From Methylophaga sp. OBS4 (GTDB lineage: Bacteria > Pseudomonadota > Gammaproteobacteria > Nitrosococcales > Methylophagaceae): a stretch of DNA of 64,000 nucleotides. Below the pieces are notes generated by a model. That model had not been told where the DNA came from. It was given only the letters and a program-made list of their open reading frames with translations, and ran no database searches. Location of the stretch: contig NZ_JAPDMV010000001.1 in NCBI RefSeq assembly GCF_026319305.1, positions 57,310 to 121,309 on the forward strand. Direction: 5' to 3'. Positions 44,610 to 56,761 of the stretch are shown in pieces. The position numbers and the translations under genes are program-made. Position 1 is the first letter of the stretch; every line of letters starts with the position of its first letter.

Positions 44610-45968
44610 TTATTTGTTCTCAGCAAAATACGTCTTGGTAAGCTTGAAGACCACCGGACTCAGTAGTAATAGAGCAATTAGGTTCGGCAGTGCCATCAGG
44701 GCATTTAAGGTATCTGCCACCAACCAGATAAACGATAAATTGGCGACGGCACCTATGGGCACAGCCACTATCCATAAAATACGAAAAGGGGTGATCGAAC
44801 GTACGCCAAACAAATATTCCACACATTTTTCGCCGTAAAAACTCCAGCCGAGAATGGTGGTAAAAGCAAAAAGACACAGACCAAACGAGACAATCATCCC
44901 TCCCAGTCCGGGTAAAACAGATTCAAATGCCAGTGATGACAAACTTGCTCCGGTCTCACCACTGGTCCAGGCACCCGATACAATAATGACCAAACCGGTA
45001 ATTGAACAGATGATGATGGTGTCAATAAAGGTGCCTAACATCGCTACGCTTCCCTGGCGGACGGGACTATTGGTCTTGGCGGCTGCATGAGCAATAGGGG
45101 CACTGCCTAAACCGGCTTCATTAGAAAAAATGCCGCGAGCGACACCAAAACGAATAGCGGCCCATACTGCCGCTCCGGCAAAGCCGCCGGTAGCGGCCAC
45201 AGGCGTAAAAGCATGCACAAAGATGAGCTCAAAAGCTTGGGGAATCACTGCGGCGTGCATTATTAAAATAACGATACCTGCCAGTACATAACTGATCGCC
45301 ATAAATGGCACCAATTTACCGGCTACCACGGCAATACGTTTAATGCCGCCAATCAACACCAATGCCACCAGAACAGCCATGGTAAGGCCCGTTATTAATG
45401 GCGGAACCCCCAAGTTTGAAGCTAAAACATCAGCCACCGAATTAGCTTGAATCGTGTTGCCAATTCCAAAACCTGCCATTGCGCCGAATACGGCAAAGGC
45501 TGTGCCCAGCCAGGCAAAACGACGACTCAGGCCATTTTTTATGTAATACATCGGGCCGCCGATTTTATTGCCCTTTTTATCGGTTTCACGAAAATGTACC
45601 GCTAATACGGCTTCTGAATACTTGGTTGCCATGCCGACCAGGGCTGTCATCCACATCCAGAATAGGGCTCCCGGTCCGCCCAGAAAAATCGCCGTTGCCA
45701 CCCCCGCGATATTACCGGTGCCAATGGTTGCCGACAGTGATGTCATCAGGGCATTAAACGCTGAAATATCACCTTCACCCGCTTGTTTGCTGATATCACG
45801 GCCGCGCCACAGCATTTTCATACCATAGGTCAGCTTGGTAATGGGCATGCCTTTCAGGCCAATCATTAACACTAAACCCGTGCCAAGAATCAGCACTAAC
45901 ATCAATGGGCCCCATACGAGGCTATTAAGCTGGGTAATCAGATTGGTAAGCAGTGCGGTTATATCCAT
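44610..45968 (-). CDS. Alanine/glycine:cation symporter (AGCS family)
   Basis: 452 residues with about ten membrane helices. The family pattern is clear (GPLMLVLILGTGLVLMIGLKGMPI, then GTGNIAGVATAIFLGGPGALFWMW, then SNEAGLGSAPIAHAAA). It imports alanine or glycine with Na+ or H+. AGGATAATTA precedes ATG 45968. It faces the hemolysin-III-like gene end to end with a 15-base gap and no separate terminator. Confidence 0.92.
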   Translation of the reverse strand: MDITALLTNLITQLNSLVWGPLMLVLILGTGLVLMIGLKGMPITKLTYGMKMLWRGRDISKQAGEGDISAFNALMTSLSATIGTGNIAGVATAIFLGGPGALFWMWMTALVGMATKYSEAVLAVHFRETDKKGNKIGGPMYYIKNGLSRRFAWLGTAFAVFGAMAGFGIGNTIQANSVADVLASNLGVPPLITGLTMAVLVALVLIGGIKRIAVVAGKLVPFMAISYVLAGIVILIMHAAVIPQAFELIFVHAFTPVAATGGFAGAAVWAAIRFGVARGIFSNEAGLGSAPIAHAAAKTNSPVRQGSVAMLGTFIDTIIICSITGLVIIVSGAWTSGETGASLSSLAFESVLPGLGGMIVSFGLCLFAFTTILGWSFYGEKCVEYLFGVRSITPFRILWIVAVPIGAVANLSFIWLVADTLNALMALPNLIALLLLSPVVFKLTKTYFAENK

Positions 45969-46222
45969 TAATTATCCTAAGACCTATTAACACTAAATTG
46001 AAGCGTTGTTATCGTATCTTACCTTTGCCGCGCTGTCAGATAGTTGGTTTGAGAACCCTGTTGATGATGAAAACGTTAGCATTCGTTGAACTAGGGCCTG
46101 CTGAAGGGATTGGGAAACGTGCGAATCAAATCACAGTTGTGTTTTTTCACTGTTGTCCGGTACCTTGCATGGCGTCGTATATAACTTATAATTCACTTAA
46201 CTTTATTTACAAGGATATGAGT

Positions 46223-46372
46223 ATGACTATCGCGCTAACACCGCTGCTTTCCCTGATTGCCGGCATTTTGATTCTGCTGGTGCCGCGTTTGCTGAACTAT
46301 ATTGTTGCCATTTATCTGATTATCATCGGTTTGGTGGGTATTTTCGGTGGCAGCCTGCATTTTACGCCATAG
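46223..46372 (+). CDS. DUF3096 small membrane protein
   Basis: 49 residues, two membrane helices with little else (MTIALTPLLSLIAGILILLVP, then LLNYIVAIYLIIIGLVGIFGG). Length and pattern match DUF3096, a widespread small protein of unknown function. ATG 46223 is preferred over ATG 46217 because AAGGA lies 7 bases upstream. Confidence 0.75.
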   Translation: MTIALTPLLSLIAGILILLVPRLLNYIVAIYLIIIGLVGIFGGSLHFTP

Positions 46373-46444
46373 ATTTTTGCTTTATATCGTTTGCTATATT
46401 CGCCATATGGCCATTGTGTATCGATTGTTTTTTGGAAAACATCC

Positions 46445-46639
46445 GTGAATCAACCTTGCCCCGACCTGGCCGATGAAGTCGTTTGTGACTGTAGTGGAAC
46501 TACGCGTGGCAAAATCGAGCAGCTAATCGGGCAAGGGGTTGATACTGCCGATGCGATTTCGAGAAAAACCGGGGCCATTTCAGGCTGTGGTTCCTGCGAG
46601 TGGGATATTGACGATATCCTGAATGACTATAAGAAATAA
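46445..46639 (+). CDS. Bfd-like [2Fe-2S] ferredoxin
   Basis: 64 residues from GTG 46445. The four cluster Cys are VCDCSG and ISGCGSCEWD, the BFD-like arrangement. Bfd donates electrons to bacterioferritin to release stored iron. No bacterioferritin gene is adjacent, so the partner is elsewhere or different. A GGA-rich stretch lies about 10 bases upstream. Confidence 0.8.
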   Translation: MNQPCPDLADEVVCDCSGTTRGKIEQLIGQGVDTADAISRKTGAISGCGSCEWDIDDILNDYKK

Positions 46640-46746
46640 CGGTTTATATCGACATTAAACAAACAATCCGCGGCATATGTTGCACCGGGCAGTGTCGAAG
46701 TATCGGCGGAAAATACCATGGAGGGTATTTATCTGAATCACTATCC

Positions 46747-47481
46747 TTAATCCGGTTTTAGATTCTCAAGATATAAGGCTGTAGCCCCGGCGACTGCTGC
46801 TGGAATCACCAGAAAGTTCAAGATTGGAATCATGGTTGCGCCCATTGTCGCGAGACCGAAGCCCAAAGCCAGTCCACGTTTTTGTTTTAATACCATCCGT
46901 TGCTGATTAAACAGCAACTGATGGTTACCCATCGGGAAGTCGTGGTAATCCAGCGCCAGGATCCAGCTGGAAAACAACACCCACAACAGCGGCGAAACAA
47001 TGTTGACAACCGGGATAAACGACAGCAGCAGCAACGGAATCATCCAGATCAATAAATAACCCAGTTTTCTGATTTCATTGAAAATCATTTTGGGGGTGTC
47101 TTTGATGATCCGGGTCCAGGCCATGGCCGGTGGCGCTTGACCGGAAAGTTTGATTTCAACGGCTTCGGCTAATGGCCCATTAAATGGCGCGGCAAGCATA
47201 TTGGCGATAATCGAAAAGGTGAAAAACACAATCAGAACCAGCAACAGCAAAAATATCGGCCAGAGGATCCACATTAATGCACTGGCCAGCCATTCCGGCA
47301 GCCAAGTTGGCATCAAGGCGTTCATCCACGGATCAAATTCACTGATGCCAAACCAGATCGCGATACTGAACAGCAAGGTATTAATCGCCATAGGTAAATA
47401 GGCAAAACGGCGTACCCCCGGCTGATTAATCAGGCTGAAGCCCTGTATTAGATAGCGTGCTCCTTTGACCAGATCCTGCAT
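46747..47481 (-). CDS. cysZ: CysZ-type sulfate permease
   Basis: 244 residues. It has the EI24/CysZ layout: two long N-terminal helices, a hydrophobic hairpin (ANMLAAPFNGPLAEAVE), and a C-terminal helix pair (LGFGLATMGATMIPILNFLVIPAAVAGATAL). It imports sulfate for cysteine synthesis. GAGG lies 6 bases before ATG 47481. It starts 8 bases after the kinase gene ends and is the distal gene of the leftward queF-kinase-cysZ run. Confidence 0.88.
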   Translation of the reverse strand: MQDLVKGARYLIQGFSLINQPGVRRFAYLPMAINTLLFSIAIWFGISEFDPWMNALMPTWLPEWLASALMWILWPIFLLLLVLIVFFTFSIIANMLAAPFNGPLAEAVEIKLSGQAPPAMAWTRIIKDTPKMIFNEIRKLGYLLIWMIPLLLLSFIPVVNIVSPLLWVLFSSWILALDYHDFPMGNHQLLFNQQRMVLKQKRGLALGFGLATMGATMIPILNFLVIPAAVAGATALYLENLKPD

Positions 47482-47489
47482 GTTATACC

Positions 47490-48770
47490 TCAGTAATTTT
47501 TTAGTTTGTCCTTAGCTAACAGGGCGGTGCCGAATGCCGCTTCTGTCTGTGTCAACTCAAGTAAGGGAACCTTGAGTTTCTGCTGGCGAATGCATTGCCA
47601 TATCTTATTTTCTGCGCCGCCTCCCGTGGTTCGGACTGATTTTAATTCACAGCCGGCAAGCGCGGTGAGCAGGTGATATCCCTGCATTTCAATATCCGCC
47701 ATTGCAGTGAGCAGACCATGCAAAAAAGCGGCATCGTTGGCAGGCCGCGGGCTCAACAATGGCTCTAGTTGTGGGTTATTAAACGGAAACCGTTCACCTG
47801 CTGTCAAAAGCGGGTAATAAGTCGGTGGTGTTTGATTCAGATCGATCTGCTGGCTCAAGTGGCTGAGTTCGTCATCGCTGAAGAAATGTCTGAGCACCGC
47901 ACCACCGGTATTGGAGGCGCCGCCTGTTAACCACAATGCGCCCAGTTTGTGACTGTAAATACCGTGTTCAGGCTGATAGACGGGGCGATCAGCAATCAGT
48001 TTTAACACCAGCGTCGACCCCAGAGAGGTGACGGCTTCACCTGTTTTGCTGGCACCGGTTGCCAGCAAGGCCGCGATGCTGTCGGTAGTGCCGGCAATTA
48101 ACTCGGGTGAATACGTCAGCCTTAGTTCTGCTTGTAGTTCGGGGATTAAGTTGCCAATCACGGTTCCCGGACTGACAACCCGGGGCAGACAGTTGGTATC
48201 TATTAGTGTATCCAGCCATGAAGGCCATTGCAGCTGAACCGGATCAAAGCCTGTTTTGAGCGCGTTATTGTAGTCGGTGACACCGAGTTCGGCGCCCAGC
48301 TTGAATAAAATCCAATCGGCCTGATGCATCAGCTGATAGTCAGTGGGCAATTCAGTTTGTTGTTGCAGATAGAGTAGTTTAGCCAGGCCGCTACTGACCC
48401 CATGCGCCGCAGAGTCGGCTGCTGCGACTTTGCCAATCATCTCGGCCTGTTGCTTTGCACGGGCATCGTCATACATCAGAAGAGGGGTAAGCGGCCGGCC
48501 TTGCTTGTCAGTCAGCAGAATTGAACCGGAAGTGGCGTCGACGCTGATAGCCCGGATTCGGAAGTTTTTCAGGTCTGCCAGCAGGGACAACAGCAGTTGT
48601 TTAACATACTGCCATTGTTGCTGAGGGTTTTGTTCGGAAGCGGGAGCGGTGCTAACTGAAGGCGGAAAAGAAAGGTGTTGCTGCGCGACAATATTGTCTT
48701 GTGCATTGATAACAACAGCCCGGCACCCGGAGGTGCCGAGATCGATGCCAATCCAGGCGTCAGATAACAC
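47490..48770 (-). CDS. FGGY-family carbohydrate kinase
   Basis: 426 residues. The N-terminal phosphate-binding motif is WIGIDLGTSGCRAVVIN, and the second is AGTTDSIAALLATGASKTGEAVTSLGST. Length is slightly short of the usual 480-500 residues but both actin-like lobes are present. Substrates of the family include xylulose, ribulose and glycerol; the sequence does not fix which. It starts with GTG 48770, 3 bases after queF ends. Confidence 0.85.
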   Translation of the reverse strand: MLSDAWIGIDLGTSGCRAVVINAQDNIVAQQHLSFPPSVSTAPASEQNPQQQWQYVKQLLLSLLADLKNFRIRAISVDATSGSILLTDKQGRPLTPLLMYDDARAKQQAEMIGKVAAADSAAHGVSSGLAKLLYLQQQTELPTDYQLMHQADWILFKLGAELGVTDYNNALKTGFDPVQLQWPSWLDTLIDTNCLPRVVSPGTVIGNLIPELQAELRLTYSPELIAGTTDSIAALLATGASKTGEAVTSLGSTLVLKLIADRPVYQPEHGIYSHKLGALWLTGGASNTGGAVLRHFFSDDELSHLSQQIDLNQTPPTYYPLLTAGERFPFNNPQLEPLLSPRPANDAAFLHGLLTAMADIEMQGYHLLTALAGCELKSVRTTGGGAENKIWQCIRQQKLKVPLLELTQTEAAFGTALLAKDKLKNY

Positions 48771-48773
48771 AGA

Positions 48774-49163
48774 TCAGAGCAGTTGTACCGGTGTTGGTGC
48801 GACCCAGCCTGGTTTGCGGTGTTCGGCAACTACGGTGGTATAAACACCGCCACGTACATTGAAAATACCGGTCACACGCATAAATCGTGGATCGCAGGCT
48901 TCAACCAGATCATTGAGGATCGTATTGGTGACTTTTTCATGGAATGCGCCTTCGTCACGATACGACCAGATGTAGAGTTTGAATGATTTCAGTTCGACAC
49001 ATTTTTGGTCGGGAACATATTCAAGCCTGATCGTGGCAAAATCGGGCTGGCCGGTTTTAGGACACAGGCAAGTAAATTCGGGTGATTCTATACGGATGGT
49101 ATAATCACGCTCCGGTGTCGCATTTTTGAAGGTTTCCAGTTGTTTGCTTGGTTTAGTGGACAT
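48774..49163 (-). CDS. queF: NADPH-dependent 7-cyano-7-deazaguanine reductase
   Basis: 129 residues, the short unimodular QueF type. The catalytic Cys lies in [14 protein letters not shown], and [20 protein letters not shown] carries the substrate-binding Glu/His. It reduces preQ0 to preQ1 in queuosine synthesis. ATG 49163 is preferred over the upstream TTG. It is the first gene of the leftward run with the kinase and cysZ. Confidence 0.93.
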   Translation of the reverse strand: MSTKPSKQLETFKNATPERDYTIRIESPEFTCLCPKTGQPDFATIRLEYVPDQKCVELKSFKLYIWSYRDEGAFHEKVTNTILNDLVEACDPRFMRVTGIFNVRGGVYTTVVAEHRKPGWVAPTPVQLL

Positions 49164-49529
49164 GGATAATCTCAATGTAATAAATGAAATATTCTCGTTC
49201 AGGGTCGGTTGACGTTTGTCTTCGTCTCCATTGATACAGAAAAAGCGCCGATTACATCCCTATAATTCACCCCTTACAGGATTTGCGCTCAAAAACGTTT
49301 CAGACGTTTTTGTGACCATTGCAAATAAGTGACGGGCAACAGCGGAAAGGCGCTTTTTCAAACACAATCCAACGGGGCTGAAGCTATTTTTGCGTCCAGC
49401 GTCGTTGCCAATCCCTTATGTAGTATTATACTACACCACGTGCTTTCCACCTTGCCGGGCCGTAAAAATAAGCCTCCAGCAGGAGAAAACAGAAACGTCA
49501 ACAGACCCTGAATAGCAGACTAAATTTAA
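49164..49529. other. Intergenic region between queF and zipA
   Basis: No gene seen. A hairpin CAAAAACGT/ACGTTTTTG at 49290-49312 could terminate weakly in either direction. A perfect 15-base palindrome GTAGTATTATACTAC at 49420-49434 lies in a likely zipA promoter region. No preQ1 riboswitch was recognised upstream of queF. Confidence 0.5.
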
Positions 49530-52302
<2,773 letters not shown>

Positions 52303-52304
52303 CC

Positions 52305-53351
52305 ATGACTGCAATTGCAGATGCCATTAAAAAAGTCGCGACCGGTCCGCACTTGAGCAAGGATTTAAGTACTGAAGAAGCTTATGCGGCCACAATGGAA
52401 ATCCTTTCCGGTGAGGCTGATCCGGTACGTGCCGCAATATTCTTTATTGCGATGCGGATGAAACGCGAAACCAATGAAGAAAACCTGGGGATTTTACAGG
52501 CTTTGCAGTCGGTCACCGATCAGCAGCAGGCGGATGTAGAACAGTTACTGATATTTGCTGATCCTTATAATGGTTTTAACCGGCATTGCCCGGTGACAGC
52601 GTTTTTACCAGCGGTATTGGCTGCTTGCGGCTTGCCGACGATATCGCAAGGTGTTTTTGAAATGGGACCCAAGTTCGGCGTTACCCATGCCCAGGTTTTG
52701 TCGCTGGCAGGCATTGATGTCAATCAGTCAACTGCGGCTGCAACAACTGCCATCAATAACAAAAACATCGGCTGGGCTTATATTGACCAGGCCCAGGCCA
52801 GTCCCAAAGTATTTGCGTTGCAGCAACTGCGTACGCAAATGATTAAACGTCCCAGTCTGGCGACGCTGGAAAAAATGATTATGCCGGTGAAAGCCAGCAA
52901 ACAAACGCATCTGGCAATCGGCTTTGTGCATAAGGCATATCCGCCGATTTTATCATGGCTGGCTGATAAAGCGGGCTTTGACAGTGCCTTGATTGCCCGT
53001 GGTCTGGAAGGCGGTATCGTGCCTACGCTGCGCGAGGTTTCCAATAATTTCAGCATGAGAGGTGCCGAGATGCACGAACTCAGCCTTGATCCTGAGGATT
53101 TTGGTATTGAGCAGGACACCCGGGGCGTCACCAGCGAACATGAGTCGGTCACGGCAGAAGAAACTCTGGAGCAGGGCATGCGTGCCTTAGCGGGCCAGTC
53201 CGGACCGGCTTTTGATACGCTGGTTTATGGTGCTGCCATTGCCTTGTGGCACACCGGTCTGCAACCAACGCCGGCACAGGCCGCGGCGCATGCGCGTGAT
53301 GTTATTCGCAGCGGTCAGGCCAGTGCGCATTTTGAATCAGGAAAAGCATAA
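52305..53351 (+). CDS. TrpD2-like glycosyl transferase family 3 protein
   Basis: 348 residues. It resembles the anthranilate phosphoribosyltransferase fold: an N-terminal helical part (EEAYAATMEILSGEADPVRAAIFFIAMRMK) and a C-terminal domain, but without the usual KHGNR substrate motif. This fits TrpD2/YbiB-type proteins, which bind nucleic acid and are not tryptophan enzymes. It starts 2 bases after ligA and overlaps yjbQ by one base. Confidence 0.78.
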   Translation: MTAIADAIKKVATGPHLSKDLSTEEAYAATMEILSGEADPVRAAIFFIAMRMKRETNEENLGILQALQSVTDQQQADVEQLLIFADPYNGFNRHCPVTAFLPAVLAACGLPTISQGVFEMGPKFGVTHAQVLSLAGIDVNQSTAAATTAINNKNIGWAYIDQAQASPKVFALQQLRTQMIKRPSLATLEKMIMPVKASKQTHLAIGFVHKAYPPILSWLADKAGFDSALIARGLEGGIVPTLREVSNNFSMRGAEMHELSLDPEDFGIEQDTRGVTSEHESVTAEETLEQGMRALAGQSGPAFDTLVYGAAIALWHTGLQPTPAQAAAHARDVIRSGQASAHFESGKA

Positions 53352-53767
53352 TGGTTTATCAACAGACACTGATTTATAACAATGGCGGTCGCGGCACCAG
53401 CAATATCACCCGTGATGTACAACAACAGGTGGCTGACTCCGGCATCACTACCGGTACCTGTCATGTGTTTGTACAACATACCAGCGCCTCTTTGATGTTG
53501 TGTGAGAATGCCGATCCGGACGTGCGTCATGATTTGGAGACTTTTATGCAACATATCGTGCCTGATGGCGATCCGATGTTCCGGCACCAGGATGAAGGTC
53601 CCGATGATATGAGTGCGCATATCCGCACGGTATTGACTAATCCCGACTTAACGGTGCCGGTCAGTCAGGGACAATGTGATCTGGGGATCTGGCAGGGGAT
53701 CTATCTTTGGGAGCACCGGGCACACCCTCAGCGTCGCCGGGTAATTGTTACGGTACAGGGCGAATAA
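53351..53767 (+). CDS. YjbQ/UPF0047 family protein
   Basis: 138 residues, full length for the family. HVFVQHTSASLMLCENADPDVRHDLETFM and CDLGIWQGIYLWEHRAH carry the conserved His, Glu and Asp. Members have weak thiamine-phosphate synthase activity; the true role is uncertain. The start overlaps the TrpD2-like stop (TAATG). Confidence 0.88.
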   Translation: MVYQQTLIYNNGGRGTSNITRDVQQQVADSGITTGTCHVFVQHTSASLMLCENADPDVRHDLETFMQHIVPDGDPMFRHQDEGPDDMSAHIRTVLTNPDLTVPVSQGQCDLGIWQGIYLWEHRAHPQRRRVIVTVQGE

Positions 53768-53768
53768 C

Positions 53769-54302
53769 ATGACTGAATTTGAACACGATAATGCAGACGA
53801 ATCCTGGCCGGAAGAGTGGGGCACAGAGAAAAGCAAGTCACAGATAAAGCGTGAACTTGATGCTTTAAAAAGTCTTGGCAAGTCATTGATTGAACTGCCT
53901 TTAATAGATCTTAATAAGCTGAATTTACCTGAAGATTTGTATGACGCTATTGTTAAAGCACATGGCATGAGCAAAGGGGCATTAAAACGTCAGGTGGGTT
54001 TTATCGGTGGCATGATTGCCAATGAAGATTATGAAAAAATTGAGCAGGATCTGGCTGCACTGCGTCAGCCGCATCAGGGACAGGTGAAACAGTTTCATCA
54101 ACTGGAATCGTGGCGCGATCGGCTGTTACAGGGTGACAAGGAAGTGTATGGCGAGCTGATTGCAGCATTTGATGATTTTGATGTGCAACATGTCAGACAA
54201 CTGGTGCGCAATGCTGAGCGTGAAGCCAAACAGCAAAAACCACCTAAATCAGCACGTCAGCTGTTTCAATATCTGCAGGCGCAGCAGAATACAGTGAAAT
54301 AA
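53769..54302 (+). CDS. darP: DarP/YjgA ribosome-assembly factor
   Basis: 177 residues. The acidic N-terminus is followed by KSKSQIKRELDALKSLGKSLIELPLIDLNKLNLPEDLYDAI and a basic helical C-terminus, the pattern of DarP, which helps 50S subunit assembly. ATG 53769 follows the yjbQ stop by one base. It closes the zipA-ligA-trpD2-yjbQ-darP run and is followed by a REP-like repeat copy. Confidence 0.92.
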   Translation: MTEFEHDNADESWPEEWGTEKSKSQIKRELDALKSLGKSLIELPLIDLNKLNLPEDLYDAIVKAHGMSKGALKRQVGFIGGMIANEDYEKIEQDLAALRQPHQGQVKQFHQLESWRDRLLQGDKEVYGELIAAFDDFDVQHVRQLVRNAEREAKQQKPPKSARQLFQYLQAQQNTVK

Positions 54303-54312
54303 ATAACCTGAA

Positions 54313-54326
54313 ACGCGCATTTCCAG
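54313..54326. repeat. REP-like intergenic repeat, copy 3 (core only)
   Basis: ACGCGCATTTCCAG, identical to the core of the copy at 16929-16966, ten bases after the darP stop. The flanking arms have decayed. It lies in the 29-base gap between convergent genes. Confidence 0.45.
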
Positions 54327-54331
54327 ATTGG

Positions 54332-55684
54332 TCAGTGACGTGGTAACTCAATCACAAAACTGGCACCACCCAGGTGCCCGCGTTCCAGATTGATATTGCC
54401 TTCATAGGCCATGATGATGTCGCTGACGATAGCCAGGCCCAGGCCCTGACCTTCAGCCTGGGTATCAATACGGTGACCGCGTTTGATGACATAACCTTCA
54501 GCACGGCTGGGAATGCCACTGCCGTCATCTTCGACCCGTATTTTGATGACGTCATCGACAGAACGGACAATCACATGTACTTGTCCGTAACAGTATTTAT
54601 AGGCGTTCTCCAGCAGGTTGCCCAGCAGTTCGTACATATCACCTTCATCGGCATGAATGTAGGCGTTACGCTCAATTTCACACTGGGTCCGAACATTTTT
54701 GCTCTGGTATACCTTGTCCAGACTGTTAATGATTTTAGAAATAATTTCCCCGAGTGAGACCGGTGCCAGTAGACTGCTTTTACCTTCAGTTGAGGCCCGC
54801 TGCAGTTGGTAATCAACCAGGCCGCTGATCCGGTCAAGCTGTTCATAACCGGTTTCTTTCAATTCATCCAGATTACGACTTTGCTCCAGTTCACCACGGA
54901 ATACCGACAACGGTGTTTTGAGGCTGTGTGCCAGATCTGCCAGGGAGTTTTTATAACGTTGCCGTCGTGATTCTTCATGATCAAGCAATGCATTGATATT
55001 GTTGGTGAGTTGCTGCAACTCTTTGGGATATTGCTCATTAAGCCGTTTGTGTTCGCCGGTTTCGATCGCATGCAAGTCAATCGCCACATCATGCAGTGGG
55101 CGTAAACTCCAGCGCAGAATAATCGACTGGGCAATCAACAGCATCAGGCCCGTGCCGCCCAGCCAGTACCAGAGATTACGCTGAAAACCTGCTGTTTGCT
55201 GATCCAGTGTGTGAATATCCTCGGCAACATTGATGGTGTAACTGATTTCCTGGCCGGACTCCGTCTCCCAGACAATCCCAAAGGCCAGATTGACCAGGGT
55301 CAGACCTGATTCCAGCTCCAGCACCGAATATTCCTCGTTTGACGGGCCGGGATGGAAGGGTAAAGCCAGAAACAGGCCGATAGCAGAAGGGGACTGCCAT
55401 ACAATACGGTTACCGCTGGTGATTTGGGCGTACAGGCCTGAGTTGGGAATAGCAAATTTAGGCTCGGCCAGATCCTTCGCCAGAATGAGCTTGCCATTGT
55501 TGTTAAGTTCGGCCGCTGTCAACAGGGTGTAAACATAGTTTTTCAGCCTTTTTTGCTGCTCTGTTTTGGCGCTGCTTTCAAACGCATTGTTGAGACTGAT
55601 GGCAGACAGGCCCAGAAAAGCTGTCAACACCAGGCTGACAGCAATTAACAGCCGGTTGGAGAGTGAAAAACTAAAAACTCTCAC
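54332..55684 (-). CDS. PhoQ-like sensor histidine kinase
   Basis: 450 residues. Membrane helices near residues 10-30 and 170-190 flank a periplasmic sensor domain. A HAMP-type linker leads to the dimerisation helix with the phosphorylated His (LADLAHSLKTPLSVFRGE, about residue 250). The ATPase domain has N (LLGNLLENAYKYC), G1 (VEDDGSGIP) and G2 (GQGLGLAI) boxes. The ligand is unknown; PhoQ-like kinases sense divalent cations or peptides. GTG 55684 overlaps the regulator stop by 14 bases. Confidence 0.9.
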   Translation of the reverse strand: MRVFSFSLSNRLLIAVSLVLTAFLGLSAISLNNAFESSAKTEQQKRLKNYVYTLLTAAELNNNGKLILAKDLAEPKFAIPNSGLYAQITSGNRIVWQSPSAIGLFLALPFHPGPSNEEYSVLELESGLTLVNLAFGIVWETESGQEISYTINVAEDIHTLDQQTAGFQRNLWYWLGGTGLMLLIAQSIILRWSLRPLHDVAIDLHAIETGEHKRLNEQYPKELQQLTNNINALLDHEESRRQRYKNSLADLAHSLKTPLSVFRGELEQSRNLDELKETGYEQLDRISGLVDYQLQRASTEGKSSLLAPVSLGEIISKIINSLDKVYQSKNVRTQCEIERNAYIHADEGDMYELLGNLLENAYKYCYGQVHVIVRSVDDVIKIRVEDDGSGIPSRAEGYVIKRGHRIDTQAEGQGLGLAIVSDIIMAYEGNINLERGHLGGASFVIELPRH

Positions 55685-56354
55685 GAGGCAGGTTCAATCT
55701 GTAACCGCGACCACGCAAGGTCTCAATCGGGTTGAGCTCTTTATCGGGGTCAAGTTTGCTGCGCAGACGCTTGACGAAAACTTCAATGACATTGCTGTCA
55801 CGATCCTGATCCTGTTCGTAGATGTGGTCAGTCAGCTCGGTTTTGGATATGACTTCACCGGCATGTAACAACAGATAGTGCAGCAAACGATATTCGTAAG
55901 CGGTTAAATCAATCACCTGATCGTTTTTGGTGACCTGCTGGGTACTGGGGTTGAGACTGATTGGGCCGCAGCACAGGGTAGGATTCGCCCAGCCGGAAGC
56001 CCGGCGGCACAGGGCATTGAGGCGAGCCATCAGTTCTTCAAAGTGAAACGGTTTAACCAGATAATCATCAGCGCCGGATTCGAGACCTTCCACTTTATCC
56101 TGCCAGCGGCCGCGGGCGGTCAGAATAAGAATAGGGAAGTCATGGCCTTGCTGCCGCAGTTGTTGAATCACATCGATTCCGGACAGTTTGGGTAAACCCA
56201 GATCAATGATGGCAACATCGTAAGGGTATTCGGAGCCCATAAACAGGCCTTCTTCACCGTCGGCAACCGCATCAACGGTCAGGTTCTGTTTTTTCAGTTG
56301 TTGTTCGATCTGTTCCCGCAGATGAATTTCGTCTTCTATAACTAAAACGCGCAT
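55671..56354 (-). CDS. OmpR/PhoP-family response regulator
   Basis: 227 residues. The receiver domain has the acidic pocket (IEDEIH), the phospho-acceptor Asp in VAIIDLGLPKLSG (about residue 51) and LVKPFHFEELMARL. The C-terminal winged helix (TAYEYRLLHYLLLHAGEVISKTELTDHIYEQDQDRDSNVIEVFVKRLRSKL) is OmpR-type. It is paired with the downstream kinase and starts 6 bases after the PepSY gene. GAGG precedes ATG 56354. Confidence 0.93.
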   Translation of the reverse strand: MRVLVIEDEIHLREQIEQQLKKQNLTVDAVADGEEGLFMGSEYPYDVAIIDLGLPKLSGIDVIQQLRQQGHDFPILILTARGRWQDKVEGLESGADDYLVKPFHFEELMARLNALCRRASGWANPTLCCGPISLNPSTQQVTKNDQVIDLTAYEYRLLHYLLLHAGEVISKTELTDHIYEQDQDRDSNVIEVFVKRLRSKLDPDKELNPIETLRGRGYRLNLPRESF

Positions 56355-56360
56355 GAAGCC

Positions 56361-56651
56361 TCAGCGAGCTGCATGTCCGGTATCACGATCGATACGGTGG
56401 ACTTTTACTTTGCCATTATTATGCAGTACTTTGACCCGGAAAATAATGTGATTGTTGCGACGCTCCTCATCGACGGATAAAACCTTGCCGCCCGTTTCAA
56501 TACGGGCCAGTTCGGCAGCCGTATGTTTGGTCAAGGGTAACGCAATCTCGTTGATGCTGGTGCCGGGTTCCAGATCATAGGGCAAATGATCTGCCATCGC
56601 CGGCAGGCTCGTCAGCATAATAATCAGTGGCAGATACCTAAAATTCAACAT
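56361..56651 (-). CDS. Secreted PepSY-type small protein
   Basis: About 96 residues. A signal peptide (MLNFRYLPLIIMLTSLPAMA) is followed by a compact alpha/beta unit resembling a PepSY domain (VLSVDEERRNNHIIFRVKVLHNNGKVKVHRIDRDTG). PepSY proteins often sit in operons with PhoPQ-like systems and may inhibit proteases or modulate the sensor. It is the first gene of the operon with the regulator and kinase. Confidence 0.78.
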   Translation of the reverse strand: MLNFRYLPLIIMLTSLPAMADHLPYDLEPGTSINEIALPLTKHTAAELARIETGGKVLSVDEERRNNHIIFRVKVLHNNGKVKVHRIDRDTGHAAR

Positions 56652-56682
56652 CAAACGACCTTAACATCCGTGAACGTGTATT

Positions 56683-56710
56683 TATACCGAAACAATGTTG
56701 TTTCGGTATA
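56683..56710. promoter_or_regulatory. 28-base palindrome upstream of the two-component operon
   Basis: TATACCGAAACAA (56683-56695), TG, TTGTTTCGGTATA (56698-56710): 13-base perfect arms with a 2-base centre. There is no T-run, so an operator is more likely than a terminator. It lies between the cytochrome gene and the PepSY-regulator-kinase operon. Confidence 0.55.
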
Positions 56711-56761
56711 TAACAATATCTGCGTGTAAAGCAAGTTTCGGTTTTCATAACCAGGTCTGCT

